A program made the translations under genes and the position numbers. Source: Adiantum capillus-veneris (taxonomy: Eukaryota; Streptophyta; Polypodiopsida; Polypodiales; Pteridaceae). Taken from it: a DNA stretch of 64,000 nt. The stretch's first letter is position 1. Every line of letters starts with the position of its first letter. Of this stretch, positions 39,342 through 51,850 are shown in pieces. The stretch covers positions 48,556,598-48,620,597 of the forward strand of contig CM043962.1 in the NCBI GenBank assembly GCA_014529385.2, read 5' to 3'. The notes under the pieces are model-generated. The model was not told the origin of the DNA and did no database searches. It worked only from the letters and a program-made list of their open reading frames with translations.

Positions 39342-41605
39342 ATGGAGAATTTAGAGCAGATAATGAAGATGATTGCAGAATTAAGTGCGAACAATTTTGA
39401 TGATAAGTCAATAGTTCCAGATTTTTCAAAGATGCTTCAATTGGTTCAAGGATCTCTGCTTGAGATAGAGATCGTAAAGAAGAAAAATCAAATGGATGAA
39501 GCTTTGGATGCAACTTTAGATGCAGTATACGATGAGAGACGAGTCTTTGATGGATACGATCCACAGGGCTACCTAGAGTGCTAGGAGTTGGAGACCAAGG
39601 TAAGAGGGATACCAGAAGAATTGATGATCGAATCTTTTGAGCAGTTAGTGAGTTCAGATGTGAAGGAGCAGATTCAAGAAGTTACCAAAGCTTGCAACAG
39701 CAACTGGGAGTATTTCAAAGAAGCTATTGTGCAAGTACATTATGAGCAATATGAAAGCTATCAAGAACAGAGCTCAAGTCTACCAGACTACGCAGATATT
39801 CGAGGACAAGTACGATCAAAGTTAGAGGTTGTGATTGATGAGTTTATTGTGCAGGATGCTACCTTCTTACAGGCTAATGATGAAGACATAGTTGAAGCTG
39901 TGTATGCAAAGTTGGGTTTTGCAGATGTTGTGCATGAAGTAGAAGTCTTTGAGGGTGAGGCTTTACAGCTTCAGGATACGCACGGTAAATTTTTCAAAGA
40001 ATCTACACATGCAGTTTGGGATACACATAATGAATTTTGCAAAGAATCTATACATGCAGTACATGAAGAAAAGAAATCAGGGGATCAAAAGAGTGAAGTG
40101 GCTAAAGCTGAAGAAGAAATTTTACAGGTAAATGAGTGCAACCAAGTTCAAGTAGACATGCAGGAAGATTCGGTTACAGGTGATACTTTTGCTACTGAAC
40201 CAGAATTAGAGAAAATTTTTTCTGGTACAGATTCTACCATAGAGGTGATTGATGATACTCGTACATGTTTTTCCAAAGAGTTGATTAATGATACAGATGT
40301 CATAGGTCAAAGCAGGGCTGCTGTTGAGAGCGGCAAGACCATAGATTTTGGTATACCAGATTTACCAAATTTGGATGTACCAGATTTTGAGGACTTGGCT
40401 AAGCAAGAGTACGTGCTTGATTAAGAGGGGGTGCAGACTCCTTCATTGACTAGCTTTTGTGAAGCACATCTACCAAATTGGAAAATTGGTCTTGACTGTG
40501 ATGATGATGATTCAGAGGGGGTGCAGACTCCTCCTTTGACACGCTTTTGTGACCTAGAGCTACCGATCTGGCAGACTGGTCCTGAATTTGCTGGTGATTT
40601 AGAGGAGGAGCAAACTTCTTCTTTATCAAGAATTTGTGACACAGGGCTGACACTATGGCAAGATTATCATGAACTTGATGATGCTGATTTAGAGGGGGTG
40701 CATAGTGAAGTGCAGTCTCTTGTTGATCAATATGATTGGTTTCATTGTGCCGATGATACAGACAGGGCATTAGATGAAATTTTCAATGTGCATGCTGAAC
40801 TTTGTTCTACAGAAGTGCAAAGATATTTGGATGAGGGTAAAAGACTTGAAGATCAATTTACTGCAGATGCGTTTAGTATGAATGTCATATGTGGAAATCT
40901 AGTTTACAGCAACCTGAGATGTGCAAGATGGAGGAACCTTTTGAAGTGGTGGACCTAAACCTTATGTGCTTACTGGACGAAGCTTTGGAAGGGTTCTCCA
41001 AAACAAATACTAAGGATATCAATCAATCCAGATTCATGCATGAGCCAGTTTGTTTACATTCAGCAGATGATGAACTTATGCAGTTGTTGGATGATGCACT
41101 ACTTGATTTTGAGCCTCTATGAGATAGAGGATTGTTTTCAAATGCATCTTTTGAGCCTAATGAAGAGGATTTTACTAGAGACTTGATGTATTCAGATATG
41201 CATGATTGGGATTCCAATACTAGTGAGAGTGAAGGTGCACTGCCAGTGCTTTTACCTGTGATTGATGATCGACAATTGGATCAGGAAATTGCACATGGGA
41301 TATGGCAGTATCTGATGCTACCTAATGCCATATGGGATTTGATGTTACCCTATGATGTAGGGGATTTTGAGCTAGCTTTTGACCCAGGAGGTGACAGATA
41401 TATGCATGATCCTGGGCAATTGACTTATATGCCATATGATCCAGCCAGTTTGCATGAAGATTTGTGGGTTAATTTATGTTTATGCTGTAATGATTGGAAA
41501 TTCTTGTATATTCCCTATGATCCTGGAGGATGGTGCAAAATTTTTAAAGGAATGCTCATAGTGTGGCAAATGATTGGTTTCCCGTTTGATCCCGGGGGCT
41601 ACTAA
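39342..41605 (+). pseudogene. Unknown acidic repeat protein, sole ORF of F (broken)
   Basis: From the ATG at 39342 one frame stays open to about 40958, interrupted only by TAG (39582-39584) and TAA (40422-40424). It then shifts frame near 40890-40930 and continues to a TAA at 41603-41605 with one more stop (TGA 41120-41122). The ancestral protein was about 750 residues and strongly acidic. Part 1 has helical, Glu/Gln-rich stretches (KEQIQEVTKACNSNWEYFKE). Part 2 has three repeats of 29-30 residues (40425-40691) built on EGVQTPxLTxFC and LPxWxxG. Part 3 has several (Y/F)DPGG motifs. There is no zinc knuckle, protease, RT or integrase motif. It occupies the Gag position, but I do not recognise the family. 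Confidence 0.7.
40425..40691 (+). repeat. Three in-frame tandem repeats (90, 87, 90 bp) in the F ORF
   Basis: Units begin GAGGGGGTGCAGACTCCT-like at 40425, 40515 and 40602, and a fourth start (GAGGGGGTGCA) at 40692 is not followed by a full unit. Each encodes an acidic tail after LPxWxxG. The repeats keep the reading frame, which points to past selection on the protein. Confidence 0.9.
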
Positions 41606-42191
41606 ATTGCTAGTTGTTGATTTGAAGAGTACCAGCTATCTGATGTAACAGGTTGCATGGTACAAGGTTTTGGTTTCTAGATTATGCTAGGTCAGAATAG
41701 TTTTGGTTATGCATTCAATAAGATTACATGGCTGGCTGCCAACTGACTTCTTTGGACAATTGATGAAGTATCTTTACATCTTTTGAGTTGGTTCTGCTAC
41801 CAGAACTTGAGGTAAAGGACTTGACGGCCATTCCGTGTGCAGACAGAGTAAGGCATACTTGAGCTTGAAAGGGTTCCTTAAAGAGAGCTTAATGGTCGAG
41901 CCGTGTGCATCATTAACTGGGGCAATTGAGTCTGGCGGGGTTCACTAAACAAGTTATCCATGATTGAATGCTTTGAAGATACGACAGATACAGTTCAGAG
42001 ATTTTTGATGGGCAGCTACCAAATGGTTAAGCTAGAACATTGATGATAGGGTATAAGCCTTATTTCATTTTTCAAATGTTTACCAGTTAAGTGAGTCTGA
42101 TGATGGTAAGGAGATTAAGGTACCTGTAGCAGATGCAGATTGAAGTGTTGTTGGCACAGACCGGAGGCTGTGCAGGTTCAGAGGGGGTGGT
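41606..42191 (+). other. F 3' leader and polypurine tract
   Basis: Non-coding. It ends in AGAGGGGGTGGT (42180-42191), which directly precedes the right LTR. Confidence 0.65.
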
Positions 42192-44562
42192 TGTCGTGCA
42201 GCTCTGCTGCCATGAAGAGAAAAAGAGCAAAGAAATGCAAGCTAGCTTCTTTGAAGGCTACACATTTAATGGTCAGTGATCAGGGCTTGTTAACAGGCCA
42301 AGTTTAATTATTAATGTATGCTAGATGCAGCTTAAAAGGGCCAACTGATGTTTTAATGATGCTAAAAAACTATGCTTGAAGTGAGCATAGATGGGATATT
42401 ATGATCTAGAACTGTAGTGCTTGAAGTGCTCTATCAGCCTGTCTTTACGGCTCGTCGATTGGAGCTACAGTGAAGAAGTTATGGCATATTGAAGTTTGAG
42501 TCGATTGCAGATCCGTACCGGATTGGGCAACTGTAGCTGAGGTGACAAAAATGAAATGAATGCACGGGAGTGAAGTGCTCACTTTGTGGAGCGCGTGAGT
42601 CTTTTCAGATAAGCAATCCGAGTTCCGGTTGCCAAGTTATTGGCCGTTAAAGATTTGCCGAGGGCCGGCTCCGTACCAGTTCGGTCCGCTCGATCGGAGT
42701 GCCGTCTAGGATTTTTATAGCTTCAACAGGGTTTATATGCATTTTATGCAGTTTGAGAGGTCTACAGGGATTTATGGCTCGTCAGACAGAGTCTGACTTG
42801 ATCAAATAATACGGCTTGAGGCCGATGACAGTTGCTAGCACTACTGAGCTGAATAATTTCGGCATTATCTGAGAAGCTGATACAAGAAATTAACAACCAA
42901 GTGAAAATGAGAATGCCTTCCGGCAAGTGCAATCACCTAAACGTATAACTTAGAAGAATGTGGCATTGTACGAGATTCTGATGCGGGCATATAAAGTAAT
43001 GATGATATTGTCAGAATAGGACTAATGAGAGCCTTGACGGGGCCGGCATGTATGCCAAATATGGTTGTGTATGCTGTTAGTTACGAAGTACAAAAAGTTC
43101 ATGATGAACTCTTTATCCGAAATGTCGGCTCATGGGGCATATTGATTGCGGGATATGCTTTGAGAGCCACCTGGAGATGTCGTGCTTGGCATTGAATTGA
43201 CCAGCAAGTGTATCAAATGGGGTGGGCCCGCAATTGAGATGGCCACAATAATGAAATGGGGTGTCCTAGTGGCCGCCCGCCATTGAGGAAGGTCCGCCCA
43301 ACCAAAAGGGGCATGGCCGCCCACTCAAACCCAAAAGGCCGCCCAAAGCCATAAGCTAAAAGGACCTCCATTTAAACCCTATGGGGTGTGAATGAAACAA
43401 GGGAAAAAAAACTCATGGCGTCGTGCAGGAGTGCAGCGGCACCGTGGAGAGAAGAGAGTTGCTCGCGTAGACCGGCTTGAGCCTCGGACGGCATGGGCCA
43501 TGAAGGGAAATTTGTAGCTCTCATCATGGCGCCCCGATTTGGCCCCGGCCTCGCCAATTTTGGTGCTAGTCGGCAAATTCGCTGCATGAGCTTGGTGGAA
43601 GAAACAAGAAGCTCGGAGGAGCTTGGACGAAGGAGAAAAGCAAGAGAGGAAGCTTGGACTGGAGCAAGAAGGTAGAGAAGGATCGAGAGGGCTTAGCAAG
43701 GAGGACACTCTCTCTTTCTCTCTCGTTCTCGAGCTAAGGACGAGGCCGAAGGAGCTTGGACGAGGAAGCTTGTCGAAGCAAGCAAAGCAAAGAAGAAGTA
43801 GCGCGAACTTTGGTCGAAGGAGCAAGAAGCCCGGAGGAACTTAAGCAAGAGAGCTTGAGCAAAAAGCTTTTTAAGGCTTAAGCAAGCCGAGGCAAGAAGA
43901 CATTCCAAGCGACGCTAGAGCAAGCCAAAGAGGAGAAGGCAGATCAAGGTCCAGGCTTGAGCAGGTAAAGGCGAGAAGGAGATTTACAAGCAAACGGGAA
44001 ACTTGAAGTAAGCAAAAACAAGCTTGAGAAGGAGAACTCGGTCAAAGCAGAAGAAGCACAGGATGAGCCTGGTTGAGGCAACCAAGCAAGGGATAAAGTT
44101 TAGGCTAGCAATCAAAGAGCAGGAAGAAGTTAAAAGCTGTGAGCGGTAGTTAAGCCAGTACAAAGCATAAGGAGCAGAAAGCTACAGAATTATTGGCAAA
44201 ATTGAAGCTTTCTGAATCTAAGGGAACTTGAAGCAGATGAAGCGACAAAAGATAAATTTCCATCACCGTCATCCATTAGAGTTGAATTAGCATTTGTTAA
44301 GTCCGGTGTTGTTAATGGCCCGGTTAATCCTGTGAACGGGAGCGTAAACTCCTAGATAGCAGATGATCCAAGTGATAGCGCTGTTAACAGCCCACCTTGG
44401 CTAAGGATTAAGTTGTACTCAAGCATTAATCAATTAATTGATGATTATGGTGATTTCCAGATTCAATTGCATCTGTTGTTCTCATTCTCCCTCTTTCACA
44501 CCTCCCACAGCCAGAGGCCCGGCGCCTGTCCGGCTCATGTAGCGAACACATATCCCCCGACA
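42192..44562 (+). repeat. 3' LTR of F
   Basis: 2,371 bp, direct copy of 37038-39297. It is about 110 bp longer because of indels in the middle. Confidence 0.85.
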
Positions 44563-44688
44563 TCGAGTTCCGCTCAAATGAATTGTTGGATACATGAGGG
44601 ATGTTACGATAGAAAACATTAGTGTTCTTATGAAGATTACATCACTTGTGTTTTCGCGGATGAAAACGCTTCTCCAAGGGGGGAGTAA

Positions 44689-44830
44689 TGTCAGGACAAG
44701 GGTAGGACCAGTCACGGCCAAAGGCTAGGATGGACATGCAATCAAGGGGGTCCCTATATTTAGCAAGCCAAGGGCCTATATAGGGCACGGCTGGGTGGAG
44801 ATTAGCATGTTCAGTTCCCTTGCCCTTTCA
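44689..44830 (+). repeat. 3' LTR of E
   Basis: 142 bp, direct copy of 32780-32921, preceded by the PPT AAGGGGGGAGTAA. Confidence 0.85.
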
Positions 44831-45082
44831 ACACAATTCTGGATAACATGTGCGTTCATGGCACTTGATTAACCCTTGAACGTCGTGATTAGCTCACCGT
44901 CTTTAGCCTGTTTAAATTGTGATTCTTCAACATGCAGGGTGGTTGAAGCACCCCCCCAATGAAAAAGGTGCCCTGAGTTGCAGGTCACCATTGCTATGGG
45001 GCCCGCAAGCAAGATTTGGAGGGCCCTCCAAAGATGCCATTTGAGGGCATATGGGGGAACCCTCTTAGGACACACGAGTGAT

Positions 45083-47880
45083 CTTTTTTTTTTATATAAA
45101 GAAAGTGGAATTGATTAAGATAGAACATTACAATGAGAAAAAGGGGACAAGGTCCAAAAGATGGGGTTGGACAACCCAAAGAGGGAAGGGGTATTTACAT
45201 GAAAAGAGGGGACAACATATGAGAGACTACATATACATCATCTGTAGTCTGGTAGCTGAATAGATCCTACAAGCTTTACTAAACCAAAGCTTCCATTTGT
45301 AGTCTTTGAACACTTGTGAAAGTGGAAAATCTACAGGATCCTTCAGTAGACTAAGAACCTCCTTGTTGATTCTTTTTGATGTCCAATTCTAATTTGTAAG
45401 AAGGTTCACAACTTCTTCCTGTAAAGAGGGCCTCATTTCTTGTTGTCCATACATTCCACAAATACTGAGCTCTCCACATGTTCCAAAGAGTTACATCAAG
45501 ATCTTTGATATACCCAACCAAAAAAAAATTAGTTGTTAGTGGTTGAGATAATAGGGTGTGTACTCTTTTTTGTATGACAACAAGACTTTTCTGGTTATGG
45601 GGACAGTAATAGAATAGATGTTCAAGAGTTTCCTCTTGCCTTTTGCATCTTGGGCAGATTCCTGAGACTCCTATGATGTCCTTTGCTTTGGTTCCTATCC
45701 ATATAGCTCTATGTAGAGTTAGCCATAATAGGAAGCTGACCTTAATGGCATGTGGAAAGCCCAGATTGTCTTGAACGTGTACTGCCATTGTTTTACACTC
45801 CAATTCAATTTCCATCTCTGGTTCAGCTTTTGCCTTAATTGTACATGCATACATCCTTTAGCTTTGTATTGCTAGTAGATGACTTTTGTTGTTCCTTTGA
45901 GTGACAGGGCTTGAGGACAAGCCTTAGTACTAATGTTTATCTTTTCCAAAAGCTTGGAGATCCTGGTTGATACTTCTTGAGTTGTGTACCTAGACAAATC
46001 AAATTCAGCCATTAGTTCATTATTGGTTAGCCACCTCCCTTCTTTGTAAACATCTTTCTAGGAGAGCACTCCTTTCTTAAATGCCACATGAGCTTTTCCA
46101 GTAAGCTTCATTTTGCATTTATATGCTGATTGCCCAACCCATATTGAATCCTGTAGCAGAAAATGAAAGTTAGAAGTAAGAATAAGGGGAAGTTTTTTGT
46201 TCTGTTTAATCTCCTGCCATGAAGCCCACATCCTTTTGATTAGCTCTGATCCCTTGAATTTGCAATCGTATTGAGTACATATGATATCTCTGAGTGTCAG
46301 CCCTTTCCAGTTGGGATAGTCCTTCAAAACAAAGGTCTTTGTGTCTTTCTTAATTAGACAGGCCCAATAGTCTGTTGACTCAACGGCTCTTGCTATCCAC
46401 TTGGCAGCCAATTTTGTTGCTTGCTTTGTTATGTCCATAATGCCCTGCCCTCCTTGTTCTTTTGGCAAACAGCAGGTGCTCCAATTTACTTTACTCATTT
46501 TGTTGAAGTCATCTGTCCCCCCCCATAAAAATCTTCTGGCCACCTGAATGAATTTGTTGATTTGTGTCTTGGAAAGCTTCCAGTAGCAAAAGAAATAGAT
46601 CAAAGTTGATAACAAATAATTGTTTAGCACAAAAACTCTAGAGGCCAGTGAACCTTGCATAGCTTGCCAGGCAAAAACTTTCCTTCTGAACTTGTCTAGA
46701 ACCCAATCAAATCTCTGACTGAAGGTAATCTTGAAACCCATGGGGATTCCAAGTAGCCTGAATATTTCCCCATCTAATATTTCTTTACATCCTGAATCAA
46801 GAACAAGCTGAGGAGTGTCCCCAGTGATACATTTAAAACTAGTTTTGTGGTGATTGATGATTGACCCACTAGCCAAGCAGAATGTATTTAAGCAATCCCA
46901 AAAAGCCTGTATGGATTGGTTGTCATTAGCCAGCAAGGAGTTAGTATCATCTGCAAATTCTTGAAGACATAGAGGGTTAGTTGAATCAGGAATGTTAATG
47001 CCTTTAATTTGACCTTTCTCTATGCAATCCCTGACCAGTCACCCCAAAGCATGTGAAGAAATTGCATACAAAAGAGGGGCTAAAGGGCAGCCCTGTCTAA
47101 TAGAGCAGGTGAGGAAGATGTTGTTTGTTAGCTGACCATTGATAGCTATCCTGGCAATGGCATTGGCCAGCAAGATATGAACAAATTTGATAAAGTTTCT
47201 ACCACATCCAATGTCCTGTAAAGATTGAAGAATGAAAGACCATTCCATTCTGTCATAAGCCTTATCAAAATCAATTTTGAAGAAGATGTAGTCATGACCA
47301 GTGTTTTGAGCATGTTCCATAGCTTCTCAAAGTGTGATGATATCATCAAGAATGTATCTTCCCTTGATAAACCCTTTTTGTTCCTTAAGGATAATATGAT
47401 CCATGATGGGGCTGAGTCTTTTGGCTAGGGAGTGGAAGAATACTTTGTATAGAGAAGTCAGACATGTAATAGGTCTCCAGTTACTCAGGTCCTCCCTCTC
47501 TCCTCTCTTGTGAATGAGCTTCACAACACCAGTGTTAATCTTGGTAGGAAGAGCTCCTACTCTAACAGCTTCTTGCCACACTAACATAATGTGAGGTATC
47601 AAAAAGTCTTGAAATTCTATGTAGAATTCATTGGGAAGCCCATCTATTCCAAGAGTCTTATCTCTACTCATTTTTCGGATGGTTTCTCTAATCTCCTCCT
47701 CAGAAAGGGGCAAATCCAATTGTTTTGCCATGGAGGGAGTGATAGTTTCCTTCCTCAAGAGAGCTATCTTAGCTCTTGCTTGTGTAATATGATCCCCTTT
47801 TGAGGGAGACTTGGAGAAAACATCATTGGAGAAAACATCAGGAAAAAAAATATGCGCAATAAGGAGATTCTCCTTTTGGT
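45083..47880 (-). mobile_element. 5'-truncated L1-type LINE (broken)
   Basis: Read on the minus strand, a reverse transcriptase spans 47758 to about 46900: SRDKTLGIDGLPNEFY, LSNWRPITCLTSLYKVF, KEQKGFIKGRYILDDI, FFKIDFDKAYDRMEW, CSIRQGCPLAPLLYA and the catalytic FADD. The C-terminal region follows (292 codons to 46058), then a zf-RVT-like Cys/His block ICPRCKRQEETLEHLFYYC (45351-45854). One frame runs from 47803 to about 45860 with only three stops (47327, 47039, 46058); a frameshift precedes the last block. Endonuclease and ORF1 are missing, so the copy is 5'-truncated. A 9-base T run at about 45083-45092 is the A tail on this strand. Confidence 0.85.
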
Positions 47881-48501
47881 TACTAGCTGTATACCTTCTT
47901 TATCCTTAAGAGAAGGTATAAAGTCTTTAGCCTTTTTGGCATGCCCAAAGGGCTAAGGCCATAGTGATGGGTTCCCTTTTTTCTTAAGGAAAAAGGAGAG
48001 GTTGTTTAAAAAAATCTACATTTTTTTGATTGGTTGGTTGTCAGACACTCATTAGATTTCATTGGTAGATAAGTTAGTGGACACTCATTGTTTTAGAAGC
48101 TTGTCATGAAAATGATAAAACATTGTGGATTTGAGCTAAAAATAGCAAAAGAATTTTAAAGTTTTCATAGACTAAAATAAATTTTAGTTGGTAAATGAAG
48201 ATACGAAAGATCCCTTGATGAGGTAGCTTCATCAAATAAGTATTACAAAAATAATAAAAATACAAGCCTCTAACACACCAACTCAATAAAGGTCGTGGAG
48301 GCCAGAATCCCCCAGACCCAAGGCAGCTCGCGCAAGGGGGGGGGGGGGGGGAGAGAAAGGGAGAGAGAACTACACGAAATCAGAGTCTGCACCTGACCAA
48401 CCAGTATGTGAGGATGATTATAGAAAAGCCCTTAAAAAGGAGAAGTCTTTGAAAAATCCAAAGGAGAAGGGGGATAGCAAGTGGTGGAAGTGGCGACAGG
48501 T

Positions 48502-48571
<70 letters not shown>

Positions 48572-49340
48572 GATTGGCAGGTTGGGCACACCCAAGCAAG
48601 ACTGGTTACTTTTGATTCCACTAGTATTTCCTTGTGGAGTAATTTTATGATGGACTATAGGGCCGATTAGTGCTAAAAAAGAAGAGTTGCACCACCATTG
48701 CTTGGAATCCTACACTACGTTGCAAGATCTCTGTGTACTTTGGTTCTGGTTGCACATGCATTCGGCTCAAGTACTTGTCCTAAACAAACAATTCAACAAG
48801 GTGGTACTTCTTCTAGCCTTGAGTCCCTATTTAAGCATGAAGAAAGAGACACCTTCCTTTCCCTCAGTGTGACCCTGTGTCACCCTCCCCCAAGAAGTGG
48901 AGGGATTGCAATAGAGGAAGGGAAGCCCTCCCCCCTTTTTGCGTTTTCTTGTTGTCCCTGCAGAGACATTTTGAAATGCTCAAGCGTCAGATTCCAACAT
49001 TATAGTGCTTGGGTATGCTCACAACATTTTTTTGTGAGAACCTATCCTTGCGACGGTTCTGCCTCAACCAAGTGTGTGTTGAGAGGCGGCAGACAGAGAT
49101 GGCCAACTTGCATGCGTTCTAAAATGTATAACGTGGATGGCCTAATCACTAGTGCTTTGAGAGGCTACTAGATGCGTTCAAGGAGTGTTTCACCTTCCCT
49201 CATCCTGCTCCTCTATGGCCCTTTGTCACCCTCTTTCATCGTGCTCCTCTATCTCCCCATAGTTGTCTTCGCCTTCTCTTCTTTGGGCTACACACGCAAT
49301 GCCACGCACAACCGTTCCGCCTTCAAGCTGGAGTTGGAGC

Positions 49341-49431
<91 letters not shown>

Positions 49432-49446
49432 ATCACACAATCGTTG
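47881..49446. other. No gene recognised; G16 run and (TC)n microsatellite
   Basis: A run of 16 G lies at 48336-48351 and 32 TC units at 48504-48568. A 157-codon plus frame (48698-49171) is Cys- and Ser-rich without family resemblance or codon bias that I can judge; I do not call it a gene. Confidence 0.5.
49342..49429. repeat. (AG)44 microsatellite
   Basis: Uninterrupted AG units end 22 bases before the left end of element H. Confidence 0.97.
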
Positions 49447-49451
49447 TATCC

Positions 49452-49643
49452 TGAAGGAGTACGAGCGGAAGTGCGACGCGAGAGAGAGTGCGAGAAGAAG
49501 AGCACGACGATATGGTGAACTCGCTCTACTGTAATGTGTAGAGCATAGTGAGTTCTTATTAGGTTTTAACAAAAGAATATGTGTACATACCTGACGGCCC
49601 GCCCACTTACCTGGGCGACCACATTGGGCTTTATACCCCAACA
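49452..49643 (-). repeat. 3' LTR of H
   Basis: 192 bp, minus strand TGTTGGGGTATA to CTCCTTCA. It differs from the other LTR at G/C (21 bases from the left end) and A/G in the CTGACGG / CTGGCGG block. Confidence 0.95.
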
Positions 49644-49656
49644 ACCTCCCACTTAA
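49644..49656 (-). other. Polypurine tract of H
   Basis: On the minus strand AAGTGGGAGGT abuts the LTR start TGTTGGGG. It is of the same type as the PPT of D and of the element at the right edge. Confidence 0.85.
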
Positions 49657-49732
49657 AGTCCAATGTCGTACTTTAAGTGTGAGAGAAGCTACTATACAAG
49701 ATAATATACAAGAGATGTAGAGAAGTGATGTA

Positions 49733-51850
49733 CTACCCTACACCTAACTGCTTGCGAAAATGCGCAAAGCTCTTTGAGGGAAGTCCTTTTGTAAGTAGAT
49801 CAGCAGGATTTTCTGTGGTGTGAACTTTGACAAGCTGAAGTTGCTTATCCTCGAGCATTTCCCTGATGAAATGATACTTCACATCCACATGCTTTGTCTT
49901 TGAGTGATAAATTGGATTGCGAGCCAATTGTATAGCACTTTGACTATCACAATATAACACAGGAATCTCTTCTTTGATTCCCAAATCTGTTACTAGTCGA
50001 TTAAGCCAAATTGATTCTTTGCATGCCTCTGATGCTGCAACATATTCAGCCTCTGTAGTAGACTGAGTAACACAATCTTGTAATCTAGAACGCCATGATA
50101 CTGCTCCACTAGCCAATGTAAAGACATACCCTGACGTAGACCTTCGGTTGTCTAAGTCACCTGCATAATCTGAGTCTGTAAAACCCTTTACACTTAGCTC
50201 CTGACTCCCATAGCATATACGCATACTCTTTGTAGCTTTCAGGTATCTCAATATTCCTTTCACTGCCTCCCAATGTTTCTTGCCTAGGTTTGGCATGTAT
50301 CGACTTACTACTCCCACTGCAAATGCAATGTCTGGGCGAGTAGCAATCATTGCATACATCAAACTACCCACTGCAGACGCATATGGAATCTTATCCATTT
50401 CAGCATGTTCTTCCTCAGACACAGGACAATCTTGTTTGCTAAGTTTCACATATGGTGGCAATGGAACACTCAATGCCTTTCCCTTCTCCATATTGAAACG
50501 TTGCAAAACCTTGTCAATATACTCTGTTTGAGATAACCAAATCAACTTCTTTGATCTGTCTCTCTCAATGCGCATACCAAGTATATGACTTGCCTCACCC
50601 ATGTCTTTCATGTCAAACGATTTTGCCATCTTTGACTTCAAAGCTGAAATTTCTTCCAAGTGCTTGCTAGCAATCAACATGTCATCCACATACAAAATAA
50701 GGATCAACCAACTACCATCCTTAGCCTTCTTTGTATATAGACAGTGATCGAACTCACTACGTTTGTAGCCTTGAGAAAGCATAAACTTGTGGAATTTATG
50801 GTACCATGCCCTCGGTGATTGTTTTAAGCCATAAAGACTCTTTAACAATTGGCATACCCAATCTTCCTTGCCTTTCTCAACAAACCCTTCTGGCTGCTGC
50901 ATGTAAATTTCCACATCTAAATCACCATGCAAGAACGCTGTCTTGACATCCATTTGGTGCAACACCACATCTAATATGGCAACCAATGCAAGAAAGCATC
51001 TCAATGTAGTCATTTTGACCACCAGAGAGAAGACTTCATCAAAGTCAATGCCTTGTTCTTACTTAAAGCCCTTGGCAACAAGCCTTGCTTTGTACTTTGG
51101 CTGACTATCATGAGCGGTGATCTTATACCTGTAAACCCATTTACAGGGTAGAGCCTTTTTGCCCCGTGGTAATTTAACTAGCTTCCATGTCTGGTTTTTA
51201 TGCAGAGCTGTCATCTCTGACTGCATGGCCAATTGCCAGTTCCCAAAGTCCTTCATTTGCACTGCTTCCTTGTAACATGAAGGCTCATGGCAATCAGTCA
51301 ACATGACATAGTTCATAGATGGAAAAAACCTATCAGGAGGTCGCGTGACACGTCCAGATCTACGCACAATAGGTGGCTCAGGCTCAGCCACAACCTGTGG
51401 TTCCAGTCTATCCTGTCCTTGCTCCTCTTGAGCCCTGACATTTTGTCTTGCACGTGCAGGTCCATCTTCTTGGAAGACAACTCTTATAATCTCCTCAACT
51501 TTCTCTGGTTTAGAATGATATTTGGCTTCATTAAAGTGAACATCATTGCTGCGGATAACCTTTCTGGATTCGGGATCCCAAAGTCTGTACCCCATCTCAC
51601 CAGAATTACCATAGCCTAGAAAGATGCACTTTCTACTCTTTGGCTCAAGTTTGTTCCTAAATTCCTTTGGAACGTGAGTATATGCCTCACAGCCAAAGAC
51701 TCTGAGATGCTTGTATGAGGGCATTTTGCCTAACCATACCATCTCTGGCAGTGAATCCTTCTGCAAAACCTTGCTAGGAGATCTATTTACAAGATGAACA
51801 GCTGTTGATACAGCTTCAACCCAAAACCCTCTCTTGTATGGTCCTATTCA
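49733..51850 (-). pseudogene. H polyprotein, second part: end of integrase, RT and RNase H
   Basis: The frame runs from about 51830 to 49733 with a single TAA (51059-51061), most simply a changed CAA. It starts with the end of the integrase core (FWVEAVSTAVHLVNRS, PSYKHLRVFGCEAYTHVPKE) and a variable linker with RRSGRVTRPPDRF. RT follows: WKLVKLPRGKKALPCKWVYR, MDVKTAFLHGDLDVEIYMQQ, KSLYGLKQSPRAWY and the catalytic Y-V-D-D in LILYVDDMLIA. RNase H ends the protein with DSDYAGDLDNRRSTSGYVF, STTEAEYVAASEACKE and the tail PADLLTKGL. All expected catalytic motifs are kept. Confidence 0.92.

Larger units (their letters stand above)
37038..44562 (+). mobile_element. F: LTR element with ~2.3-kb LTRs and one unknown acidic ORF, nested in E
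   Basis: Direct LTRs lie at 37038-39297 (2,260 bp) and 42192-44562 (2,371 bp). Both begin TGTCGTG and end CCCCCGACA. A PBS-like TGGTGAACCCGATGTG follows the left LTR by four bases, and the purine-rich AGAGGGGGTGGT precedes the right one. The 2.9-kb interior holds a single plus-strand coding region (39342-41605) with no protease, RT or integrase. Flanks ACCAG and TCGAG are not a clear duplication, so either the duplication has decayed or the ends come from two copies by recombination. LTRs differ by many substitutions and indels, so the insertion is not recent. Confidence 0.8.

Noticed and set aside
48698-49171. A 157-codon protein gene
   Set aside because: No family resemblance, no neighbouring exons or promoter that I can see, and overlapping frames of similar length on the same strand.
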